Shown here piece after piece: positions 19,209 through 27,997 of a stretch of 64,000 nt of DNA; the stretch's first letter is position 1, and the number at the start of each line of letters is the position of its first letter. A program made the translations under genes and the position numbers. Source of the DNA: Candidatus Argoarchaeum ethanivorans (lineage in GTDB: Archaea; Halobacteriota; Methanosarcinia; Methanosarcinales; EX4572-44); contig RPGO01000004.1 of the NCBI GenBank assembly GCA_004193545.1, forward strand, positions 1-64,000. The letters run 5' to 3'. Under the pieces are notes generated by a model. The model did not search any database, was not told the origin of the DNA, and was given only the letters and a program-made list of their open reading frames with translations.

Positions 19209-19967
19209 TTATCCTATGTATCGCAGGTCATCATCTGGTGTGGCTGGTGCTACTCCCTGTTCCATCTCTTGAAGTTTTGCTACTATTTTCTCTACTTCTC
19301 TTGCTCGCTCTTCAAGTGCAGCCATGTCTACCTCGAGTTCGAGTGCTTTGCATAGTATTCTAAGCACTGCCTGTGCACTTTTTGGGTCTACCATGTAACC
19401 GGAGGTTAGCCCCATGAGGCATATAGCATCTATGTTTTTGGATTCTGCAAGCCCCAAAAGTAATCCTGACGTGCCAACTATTCCACCAGCCGGCTCCCCG
19501 TCCTTAAATTCCACACCAAAACTGGCGTGCTCATCTATCAGCTCGGTGTTGTTTACCGCACCAAGAACGGTTTCTGTTTCTACAAGTTTTCCTATTCCAT
19601 AGCCTCCAAGCGTATAGATACGCTTGACGTTGTATTTTTCTGCCATGTCAAGGAAGATATTACATATTTCATAGTGTCCTTCGTTTGTTGTGCTCTGGTG
19701 ATCTCCAGCTATTATGAGCAAATCAACATTTTTCGATTTATAAGCGTATATTTCATTTCGCACAAGCCTGACGACGCTGTCTTTTTCAACTAATACCTGC
19801 GGTGGGAAATGAGGGGAGTATATTTCCATTATTTTTTCGGCGTTCAATTCTTCAATCAGGTGATCTGCGACAAGTTTCCCAACATGTCCCACGCCAGGTA
19901 GTCCTTCTATGATGATTGGATCGGTCAGTTCAATTTCTTTTAGAGTTACGATGGTGGTTTTATTCAT
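19209..19967 (-). CDS. PAC2-family proteasome-assembly-chaperone-like protein
   Basis: PIIIEGLPGVGHVGKLVADHLIEELNAEKI, LLIIAGDHQSTT. Confidence 0.88.
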   Translation of the reverse strand: MNKTTIVTLKEIELTDPIIIEGLPGVGHVGKLVADHLIEELNAEKIMEIYSPHFPPQVLVEKDSVVRLVRNEIYAYKSKNVDLLIIAGDHQSTTNEGHYEICNIFLDMAEKYNVKRIYTLGGYGIGKLVETETVLGAVNNTELIDEHASFGVEFKDGEPAGGIVGTSGLLLGLAESKNIDAICLMGLTSGYMVDPKSAQAVLRILCKALELEVDMAALEERAREVEKIVAKLQEMEQGVAPATPDDDLRYIG

Positions 19968-20145
19968 TTATTATACACTCCTCTTTTCTGGTTTGCTTTT
20001 TTATTAATCTGCGATATTTGCCGTAAGGGTCACCTGGAGAGAATCTTGCAGGTTGTGGATTTTTTGTCTGGTTTCCACAAACAGGACATGCGTCTTTTAG
20101 AGTATAACACTCACAGTTCACACATTTACGTATTTTGAATTTCAT
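19960..20145 (-). CDS. nop10: Ribosome biogenesis protein Nop10
   Basis: MKFKIRKCVNCECYTLKDACPVCGNQTKNPQPARFSPGDPYGKYRR. Confidence 0.93.
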   Translation of the reverse strand: MKFKIRKCVNCECYTLKDACPVCGNQTKNPQPARFSPGDPYGKYRRLIKKQTRKEECIINE

Positions 20146-20155
20146 ATTTATCCTG

Positions 20156-20938
20156 TTACTTGTTTCTATGAAATTTCGCTGTACCACCGGCTTTTTGCAC
20201 TGATTTCAAGATGTGTTCCGATGATTTTTTTAGTATACTTTCTGCAGTCTTATAGTCAGGTGCAATGATATGAATGCGGTATCTTGGAGCGCCAACATAG
20301 CTTATGTCTATTGTTGCATCTTCTGTTTTTACTTTTTTGCCTGCAAGTAGTGATTTTTTAATAACTTCTACACCATCAAGAGCGGAACAGGTAATATCAA
20401 CAAAGCCTGAGATATCTACCGAGGGGATTTTTAGGTTCTCATTGGCGAGTTTTGCCATGAAGTTTGCAACTGTTTCATCAATTCCTTCGGCGATCAGAGT
20501 ACTGGTCCCGTTAGCTCGCACATCTTCAAAAGAGGCATAAACTGTACCAAAAGCGTCATAGAGTGTTTTTACCAAAGTCTCGTGTTGTTCTGGTGTAAGT
20601 TTTGATAGTTCTGCAACGTAGTCTATCCATTTTTCAGCTTTTTGCTCGTTTTTCCATTCCCGTATTTTTTCTCGTCGCTGGTGTTCGTTCACGTCTTTAA
20701 GCGAGAGGTCAATATGGAGTTTTTCTGGAACCACGTTAAGCGCTTTACAGACGATCTTCTGTCCCTCGCGCACATGATCTCTGATGTATTTCACCCACCC
20801 GGAAGCAACCTCTGAAATGTGGATAAGTCCCTCCTTTTTACCATATTCGTCAAGCTCAACAAAAACGCCAAAATCCATTACTTTCTTAACCGTGCACACG
20901 ACGAATTCGTCTACTTCAGGCCAACCTTCTCTCTCCAT
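20156..20938 (-). CDS. eif2a: Translation initiation factor 2 alpha subunit
   Basis: S1-like N-terminus VVCTVKKVMDFGVFVELDEYGKKEGLIHISEVASGWVKYIRDHVREGQKIV. Confidence 0.92.
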   Translation of the reverse strand: MEREGWPEVDEFVVCTVKKVMDFGVFVELDEYGKKEGLIHISEVASGWVKYIRDHVREGQKIVCKALNVVPEKLHIDLSLKDVNEHQRREKIREWKNEQKAEKWIDYVAELSKLTPEQHETLVKTLYDAFGTVYASFEDVRANGTSTLIAEGIDETVANFMAKLANENLKIPSVDISGFVDITCSALDGVEVIKKSLLAGKKVKTEDATIDISYVGAPRYRIHIIAPDYKTAESILKKSSEHILKSVQKAGGTAKFHRNK

Positions 20939-20977
20939 TATGCAACAAACCCCAAAAACTCGAACTTAAGATGTGTG

Positions 20978-21166
20978 CTATTCCAGCACTTCAATGATCT
21001 CTGCTTTTATATCTGCTTTTCCGCTGGTTGGTTCTGCGAGTGTTTGTCCACAGATCAAGCAGTTGACGTGTGTGCTGGCACTGCCAAAAATTGTCTGTTC
21101 ATTCTCACAAGCAGTGCATTTTACCTTAATAAATTTGCTTTTTGGCTCTTTTATTATTTGTTTCAT
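20978..21166 (-). CDS. rps27e: Ribosomal protein S27e
   Basis: FIKVKCTACENEQTIFGSASTHVNCLICGQTLAEPTSGKA. Confidence 0.93.
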   Translation of the reverse strand: MKQIIKEPKSKFIKVKCTACENEQTIFGSASTHVNCLICGQTLAEPTSGKADIKAEIIEVLE

Positions 21167-21170
21167 TGTA

Positions 21171-21449
21171 TCATTCCTTTAGCTCGAATTTCCCAGCTCT
21201 GAAACACGGGCGAACGTGCGCTTTTTTACATATATTACAGCGGTATCGAAGGTTTACTTTTTTAGTGGGTTTATCGCCACCTGGAACCTTGGAGAATTTA
21301 CCACTGTTGCCGATCCCGGTCCGCCTTTCTTTCTGTCGCGTGATGTGTGTTAAGGATGAAGCTTTTGCTTTCTTCACCCGCTCTACCGTATGTACCGTAT
21401 GTTTTTTGCAGGAAGGACAATATGTCCTGAAATTTTTTGGTATTTTCAT
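21171..21449 (-). CDS. rpl44e: Ribosomal protein L44e
   Basis: [32 protein letters not shown]...[24 protein letters not shown]. Confidence 0.93.
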   Translation of the reverse strand: MKIPKNFRTYCPSCKKHTVHTVERVKKAKASSLTHITRQKERRTGIGNSGKFSKVPGGDKPTKKVNLRYRCNICKKAHVRPCFRAGKFELKE

Positions 21450-21497
21450 TCTTGAACACCTTGTTAAATAATTATATTGCTTTAAGCGTATTTAATT

Positions 21498-22238
21498 AAA
21501 GTTGTAAGCAGCGAGATTAAGGCTGGTAATATTGATTTGTTGGTTACAACTGGTGCAAATATCGTGCATGATGTGATTGAAGCTATTGGTTTGCCACACC
21601 TTAAAGGAACTGAGGTTGTTGATGACGTGAAGCTTTACAAGAACAAGATCAATCGAATCTATGATGTGTTTTTACCAGAAAGTTATTTCTCAGATCTTGA
21701 AGAATGGCTGCAAGGAGAAGTATTCCCAAACCTTCCGCAGGCAGTATCTATTCGCGAGCTGTGCTCTCTCATCGGTGAACGACTTGAAGACCCTCATTCG
21801 ATTTTAAAATGTGCCTTTGATGCTGAAGTACCTGTATTCTGCCCTGCTGTGCAGGATTCCATCATAGGGCTCCAGGCATGGCTATACAAACAGAGCAATT
21901 CTTTTACGATTGATGCACTTGCTGATATGCAGGAGCTAATTGATCTGTGTTATGAAGCGAAGCATGCCGGTGCTTTCTTTGTGGGCGGGGGAGTTCCAAA
22001 AAATTTCATACTCCAATCGATGCTTTTAACACCAAAGGATTTTGATTACGCAATCCAACTGACAATGGACAGACCTGAAACTGGCGGCTTAAGCGGTGCA
22101 ACGCTTGATGAAGCACGCTCATGGGGGAAAATCGGGGAGAATGCAAAGTCTGTAGCTGTCTACTCGGATGCTACGATCACTCTTCCTTTAATTGTAGCAG
22201 CAGCAAAAGACAGGAGCAAACGTGTCCCAACAAGTTAG
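21498..22238 (+). pseudogene. 5'-truncated duplicate of the deoxyhypusine synthase gene
   Basis: 21498-22363 aligns with 2447-3312 at a constant offset of 19051; N-terminal ~65 codons missing. Confidence 0.92.
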
Positions 22239-22363
22239 TTCTGTACTTGCTGGAATTAAGTTGTGGTCGTTTTTATGCAAAATCGTGAGATAACTTTTCT
22301 AACCGCAGAGAAGTACAAAGCTGCGGGGTATAATAATCAAATCCTCAAAAGAAACAGATACTA

Positions 22364-23518
22364 GTGTCTCGACAATTTAGTTCTTATACATAATGCTTGG
22401 ACAATTTCTCGTTAGCATTCTCACTCGTAAACCCCCAGTTGATTTTCTTTTCATCGTCATTCCGTTTCCTGGTCCATGCAGCCACTTCCCGGACCAGTGT
22501 CTCCATATCTCCAATCCGTCTGTCAGTGCATTCGATATCCATTACATTGATCTCGATTTCAGCGGCATTAAGCCAGCTTGCATGTTTTGGCGTGTAATGA
22601 AACTCGATCTTGCTCAAAATCCTTTCCGCCTCCTCCTCACTGAATGCCTCGTAAAATGACTTTTCCTTGTGAGTATTGAGGTTATCCATGACCAGTTGGA
22701 TGTTTTCAACGTCTGGGTATTCTTCATCGACAAGCATCCTCACAAATTGTGCAAAATCCACCATGGTTCTTCTTTTGGTGATCTGGGTCACACGTTTCCC
22801 TGCTTTAAATTCGACCGCCATGAAAATGTTTGCTGTACCGTTCCTGATATATTCATAATCATATTTCTCAGGGATTCCAGGCTTCATAGGGATGGAAATC
22901 CTTTTATCTCCAAGAAGTTGCTTTGGTTTCTCGTCAAAACAGACAATGGGACTTCCCGGGTCGTACGGTTCTTCGTACAGATCGAGAACATCGTACATCC
23001 GTTCTCTGTATTCGGTGTAGACACAACAAAACGACGGTGTGCAACCTGGTCGCAATCAAGAGGTACTGCCAAGCTACGGGCACCACTTGAGTCACAAGGT
23101 AGTGCGGGAGGCAGCACGTTTAACACTTACAAAACAGCCAATGATGGCCCCAGAAACAATAGAAGATGCATTAAATTACATCTACACAAAATAAATAATG
23201 GTCAAGAACTCAGCGGCAGCGACTAAAATTACTAACTGAAGCAGGACACAACGTACATTAAACCAATACTTCAAAGCTGCATACTCCCATGCGGAGATTA
23301 ACTAATGTCTCAACGGCAATTTTAGACAAGGTTTATAAACCTGTGAGTCAACCATATTCTATGGAAAAATAAAACTGAAGTTAAGCAGATTTTACGCCCC
23401 ATTTTCACGAAATCGTTGAGATACTCCACCTCTTTCTCTGTAAGTTTTATTTTTTCCATAGAATATGGTTGGACTCACAGGTTTATAAACTTTGTCTAAA
23501 AATTAAGTTGCTGAGACA
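22364..23518 (-). mobile_element. IS630-family element, copy 2, rearranged (DDE fragment plus foldback)
   Basis: Right end GTGTCTCGACAATTTAGTTCTTATACATAATGC at 22364 after a TA; DDE ORF 22384-23055; left end near 23391-23518. Confidence 0.8.
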
Positions 23519-23795
23519 TTAGGTTAATCTCTGCATATGGAGTATGCAGCTTTGAAGTATTGGTTTAATGTACGTTGTGTCCTGCTTTCAGTTAGTAATT
23601 TTAGTCGCTGCCGCCAGAGTTCTTTTGGACTATTTATTTTTGTGTAGATGTAATTTAATGCATCTTCTATTGTTTCAAATATCATTGGCTGTTTTGTAAG
23701 TGTTAAACGTGCTGCCTCCCGCACTACCCAGACTCCAAGTGGTGCCCAGTAGCTTGGCAGTACCTCCCTGATTGCGATTGCGGTTGCACACCGTC
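23024..23795. repeat. Large imperfect inverted repeat (foldback) from the IS630 left end plus the nreA 3' end
   Basis: 23024-23373 is a degenerate reverse complement of ~23440-23795, with many 1-4 nt indels. Confidence 0.85.
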
Positions 23796-24756
23796 GTTTT
23801 TGTTGCAGGTGTTCAAGTATGGGCAAACGTGCTGCATAGTAGCCCCCGCCAAGCGTTGAATAGCTTTTTTTGGCACGATGGTTTTCACTGTCAACTCCAA
23901 TCCACGTATCTTCCGGATTCCACACGCTTTTTGGCATCCAGATTTCCATAAGTTCGAAGGAGTAATGTCTTGGTAACAGGAGTATCTCGAAGTGGTTACC
24001 GAAAAGCTCGCCACTGTGCACAGTTATGTCTGTTATCTCAGGGTAGTACTGTATCTCTCGTATCAGTTGTTTTCCAATGCTGTCGTCTGTTGCTGTAATG
24101 CTCCAGCGGGTCGGCACAAGTTTCCGTTTGCGTCCGATAAGACCTGCTGATAATAAGCGTGTGATATAGTCCTCGCTGATGTTTGAGGTGTACAATTCGT
24201 TTATTGCGTCTGTTGACAGCACATCAGTATCTGACACGATCGCATCAACACGATTCGGCACGACCGGATTTTCTGCAATGTCCAATTTTTTTATGTCACC
24301 ACTCGGACCCATTGGTGTAAGCACATCATCAAACCGCAGTGTTGCAACTGGTGGTTTTTCAAATAATATTTCTGTGTCTATTGGTTTTACTGAGAGTGCG
24401 ATTTCCTGTGTCTGCTGCAGCAACCTGTTATTCGGTGCTTTTTTTACGTTAACTGTTGTTTTTGAACGTATGAGGTTTGAGCGCAAGCTTATGATATCTT
24501 CGATTGTTTTGTCAAGCCATTGTTCAGGTGCATCATAGCTTGATGCTTCATTTCCTGTTATCCCGGATGGCAGCAAAGGTCCTGCGTTTACCAGTGGGTA
24601 ACCTGCACGCCCAATAAAAACAGATGGCGGGGATGCCCCAAAAATACTGGTTTTACTGGTTTGCACTTTTTTCTGCGACTCAAAGCGTTTGATTACAGGG
24701 CATATTGGTCTACCACAGAACCCTTTTCCTTTGCATCGAATACATAGTCCCAACAA
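23524..24756 (-). CDS. nreA: NreA-like archaeal DNA repair protein
   Basis: N-terminal CIRCKGKGFCGRPICP; GASPPSVFIGRAGYPLVNAGPL; C-terminal PIP-like QRTLNQYF. Confidence 0.85.
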   Translation of the reverse strand: MLGLCIRCKGKGFCGRPICPVIKRFESQKKVQTSKTSIFGASPPSVFIGRAGYPLVNAGPLLPSGITGNEASSYDAPEQWLDKTIEDIISLRSNLIRSKTTVNVKKAPNNRLLQQTQEIALSVKPIDTEILFEKPPVATLRFDDVLTPMGPSGDIKKLDIAENPVVPNRVDAIVSDTDVLSTDAINELYTSNISEDYITRLLSAGLIGRKRKLVPTRWSITATDDSIGKQLIREIQYYPEITDITVHSGELFGNHFEILLLPRHYSFELMEIWMPKSVWNPEDTWIGVDSENHRAKKSYSTLGGGYYAARLPILEHLQQKRRCATAIAIREVLPSYWAPLGVWVVREAARLTLTKQPMIFETIEDALNYIYTKINSPKELWRQRLKLLTESRTQRTLNQYFKAAYSICRD

Positions 24757-24860
24757 TAACCACCTTTTTTTGCTCTCTTTAATATGATGCCAGATAAATC
24801 ATCGTATTTCTGTATTTCGTTCTCTTAAATCCATGAAATTTTTTGATGGCAGTTTTCAGT

Positions 24861-25904
24861 TTAAGAAGGATCAGGTAGGCTACCGTATTTAATGTTCAGG
24901 TAGGTCAGTGAAATATACCCAACAACAATAGAGAACACGTAGAATATGAATCGATCCAGCAAAGCAACCGATGCAGCTACCGCAGAAGAAATCCCAAGCG
25001 ATATGTAGAGTGAGATCATCAGAAGCTCTGTAATTCCAGCCCCGCCCGGTATAAAAAAGAAATAACTCAGGAATGTAGATAAGGAAACTACAATCATCAC
25101 AGCAAAGAAAGAGACGGGGTAGCCAATCGACAAAAACAGTGTATAAGTAGTTGTGAAGATTAGCATCCATGCGATAAAAGACAGGATGATATTCAAGCCA
25201 ACTTTTTTCCTGTCATTAGAGAGCTTTAAGGATGTTTGAGCAAATTCCCCTATCTTCAATGTTATGTAATCATCGAATGTTTGCAACGTCTTAAATTTAT
25301 TTCTAAGAAATGAAAAAGGTCCAAAGTAGTAAATACGTGAAATAATAGCTTTTCCCCTGAAGCCTTTTCCTTTATATTTTTTCTTCAAGATATAACCCAT
25401 GACTGGTACACAAATGATGAGAAGCCACACAAGCCCCATTATTACTTTCAGTGGTGTTGGGAAGTTATGAATAAATATGAGGACGAAGAATGTTGAACAC
25501 ATTCCTAAAAAGCTCAACATAAAGATGCCTGTAATCCTCTCGATTATGACCGTAGAAAGACAGATAGTCTTGTTTACGCCTATCTTCTTTGACAGGAAGT
25601 ATGCTTTTAGCGGGCTTCCTGCAATCTGGGGTCCTGGTGCAGTAATGTCAATAAAACTACCAGCAAGAGAGATTGCTAACAGTGAAAAAAAAGGTACTTT
25701 TTTTATACCATTCACAAATATCTGCCATTTCAAGGTTCTAACAAATATAGTAGATATATAAAACATCACAGCCAACATGAGATATTCTGGATTTGCATTC
25801 CTTATTGCAACATAGAGGTTTGAGAAGCCGATGCGATGTATGATCAGGATTAAAAATAGTAACGTTATTAAAAATATCAGAAAGCTAAGATTTTTCTTAT
25901 CCAT
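24861..25904 (-). CDS. Lysylphosphatidylglycerol synthase TM region / UPF0104-type integral membrane protein
   Basis: 347 aa multi-TM; GSFIDITAPGPQIAGSPLKAYFLSKKIG, FFIPGGAGITELLMISLYISLG. Confidence 0.8.
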   Translation of the reverse strand: MDKKNLSFLIFLITLLFLILIIHRIGFSNLYVAIRNANPEYLMLAVMFYISTIFVRTLKWQIFVNGIKKVPFFSLLAISLAGSFIDITAPGPQIAGSPLKAYFLSKKIGVNKTICLSTVIIERITGIFMLSFLGMCSTFFVLIFIHNFPTPLKVIMGLVWLLIICVPVMGYILKKKYKGKGFRGKAIISRIYYFGPFSFLRNKFKTLQTFDDYITLKIGEFAQTSLKLSNDRKKVGLNIILSFIAWMLIFTTTYTLFLSIGYPVSFFAVMIVVSLSTFLSYFFFIPGGAGITELLMISLYISLGISSAVAASVALLDRFIFYVFSIVVGYISLTYLNIKYGSLPDPS

Positions 25905-25907
25905 TTT

Positions 25908-26507
25908 TTATAGGCATCCTGTGGAAAGTATATAAGTAAGTATCTGTCCACTAAACCCTGAAAATAGTGGAATTAAAAGGTTATCATCCATCTTGTTGAC
26001 AATGGTCTCAACAATTGTTGCAGTTCCAGCCATTACTATTATTACCAGCAAAGAGTTTATAAATATGCACCCTATGAGCACATCCACTATAAATTCGGCT
26101 GCACAACCCTCGACAGCTTTATGCTTAAGCTTTGGTATCCATGTTTTTCCAAACCTCTTTCCAAAGATGGCTGCAGATGCATCACCGATTGTTGCCATCA
26201 GTATGGCTGCTAAGGCTATCTCTTTTGAAAAAACGCTAATAGCTATTATCGCACCCATGAGAAAGAAAACATTACCACTCAAGCTGTCCCTCTCTTTTTC
26301 TCTATAAAGCTTGTGAAAAAAAGGTAGTTTTAGTCCAAGCTCAAGCCTTGCAAACTCTACTACAAGGGATATTATCAATAGCAAGCTCAGTACCAGTAGT
26401 ATTAGTTGCCTGGATAAAAAGAAGTAAAATATAACTATTAGCACAGAAGTGACATGCACTGTTTTTCTCTGGAGTTCCCTCTTTAAATCGAACTGTTGAG
26501 CTTCCAT
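25908..26507 (-). CDS. CTP-dependent diacylglycerol/polyprenol kinase-like membrane protein
   Basis: ELQRKTVHVTSV, ATIGDASAAIFGKRFGKTWIPKLKHKAVEGCAAEFIVD. Confidence 0.75.
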   Translation of the reverse strand: MEAQQFDLKRELQRKTVHVTSVLIVIFYFFLSRQLILLVLSLLLIISLVVEFARLELGLKLPFFHKLYREKERDSLSGNVFFLMGAIIAISVFSKEIALAAILMATIGDASAAIFGKRFGKTWIPKLKHKAVEGCAAEFIVDVLIGCIFINSLLVIIVMAGTATIVETIVNKMDDNLLIPLFSGFSGQILTYILSTGCL

Positions 26508-26676
26508 TAATCATACTTTTTTCTCCCGGTACTTAAATACTACTTAACTTTCTAACATATCCGGGTTTAAAGAAGCGAAAAGAATTAATGCTATGGTGGC
26601 TATAAATTTATTTTTGACTTCTTTAGCATGCAATATTTTCTCATCATGTATCAACTTTGAACCTTTGGATAAAAAT

Positions 26677-27147
26677 ATGACGCCAATCGAACTTAAAAAA
26701 ATCAGATTGATTGCAGACTACCAGTTTGGTCGTGGCGCTGGAAACACCCTCTTTCCAGAAGACGTTACCATCAGTTACTCCAACACCAGACGTATCCGCC
26801 AGGTACGTTACAGAGGCATGCGACTTGCAACACTTAAAGCACAAGATGGCATGTTCACCCTTGGTATTGTTTCTGCAGAAAAATTACACAGGTTTTTTCC
26901 GCAACCATTGCTTCGAGTAACAGTCAACGATGATGCCGCACCATTTATATCAGCAGGAAAAACCACTTTTGCAAAACATGTGATCGCTGTTGACCCAGAA
27001 ATTCGTGCAGGTGAGGAAATACTCATCGTGGATGATTGCGATCGTCTGCTTGCTACAGGAAAGGCGCTGCTGGCACCAACTGAAATGCTGTGTGCCAGAA
27101 GAGGCGTTGCAGTGGAAACACGTGCTGGTATCAACAGCAAAGACTGA
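26677..27147 (+). CDS. PUA-domain protein
   Basis: KHVIAVDPEIRAGEEILIVDDCDRLLATGKALLAPTEML. Confidence 0.75.
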   Translation: MTPIELKKIRLIADYQFGRGAGNTLFPEDVTISYSNTRRIRQVRYRGMRLATLKAQDGMFTLGIVSAEKLHRFFPQPLLRVTVNDDAAPFISAGKTTFAKHVIAVDPEIRAGEEILIVDDCDRLLATGKALLAPTEMLCARRGVAVETRAGINSKD

Positions 27148-27175
27148 AACAATAGATAAACGGTTTAAAGGCATT

Positions 27176-27832
27176 ATGGAACCCGGGAAGGAACGAGCAC
27201 TTGACATTCTAAGACTGCTAAAAAAAGAATATCCAGCAGTATGCCGTTCTCTTGATTGCTCTTCTCCTTTTAAACTGCTGATTTCAACCATTCTTTCTGC
27301 CCAAAGTACAGATGCTACAATAAACAAGCTTACATCAAAATTATTTAAAAAATACAATAGTTTTGCTGATTTTGCTAACGCCCCTCTCGAAGAGCTGCAG
27401 CAGGACATTAAATCAAGTGGGTTCTATCGCAACAAAGCAAAGAATATTAAACGAACGAGTCAGATAATAATCGAGCAATTCGGTGGGGAGATGCCGCAGA
27501 AAATGGAAGAACTGCTCCAGTTACCTGGTGTGGGACGCAAGACCGCCAACATTGTACTTTCCACAGCTTATGGAATCGTTGAAGGTATTGCTGTTGACAC
27601 GCATGTGAAGCTGGTTTCAAACAGGCTTGGGCTAACAAACAGCAGCAATCAAAACAAGATTGAACACGATTTAATGATGCTGTTTCCACAAAAAGAGTGG
27701 GATAACATCTCTTTATTACTTGTACGCCACGGCAAAACAGTGTGTACTTCCCGCAATCACCGCTGCAGCACCTGTGTTATCAATCATCTATGCCCCCTGT
27801 TTTTTTTCATCGGTTGGGGAGGGGTTGGTTAG
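27176..27832 (+). CDS. nth: Endonuclease III-like DNA glycosylase
   Basis: LLQLPGVGRKTANIVLSTAYG, VDTHVKLVSNRLGL; Cx6Cx2Cx5C (CTSRNHRCSTCVINHLC). Confidence 0.92.
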   Translation: MEPGKERALDILRLLKKEYPAVCRSLDCSSPFKLLISTILSAQSTDATINKLTSKLFKKYNSFADFANAPLEELQQDIKSSGFYRNKAKNIKRTSQIIIEQFGGEMPQKMEELLQLPGVGRKTANIVLSTAYGIVEGIAVDTHVKLVSNRLGLTNSSNQNKIEHDLMMLFPQKEWDNISLLLVRHGKTVCTSRNHRCSTCVINHLCPLFFFIGWGGVG

Positions 27833-27997
27833 ATATTGAAGAGTTACAAGAGGAGAAAACATCTATTCCTTAAGCCTTCTACAAAAGCCGTGTCCATTGA
27901 TGTAACTTTGTGTGCACAAGCTTTATAACAGAATTGCATTTGTTTTATCATCAGATGAGAGCACTGAGTGGTGCTTAATAAATTCTAAAAATGGGAA

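Noticed and set aside
23724-24014. ORFs antisense to, or overlapping in other frames of, large CDSs (here nreA; also in gyrA, secD and AOR)
   Set aside because: Contained within well-supported genes in other frames, with no recognisable motifs.
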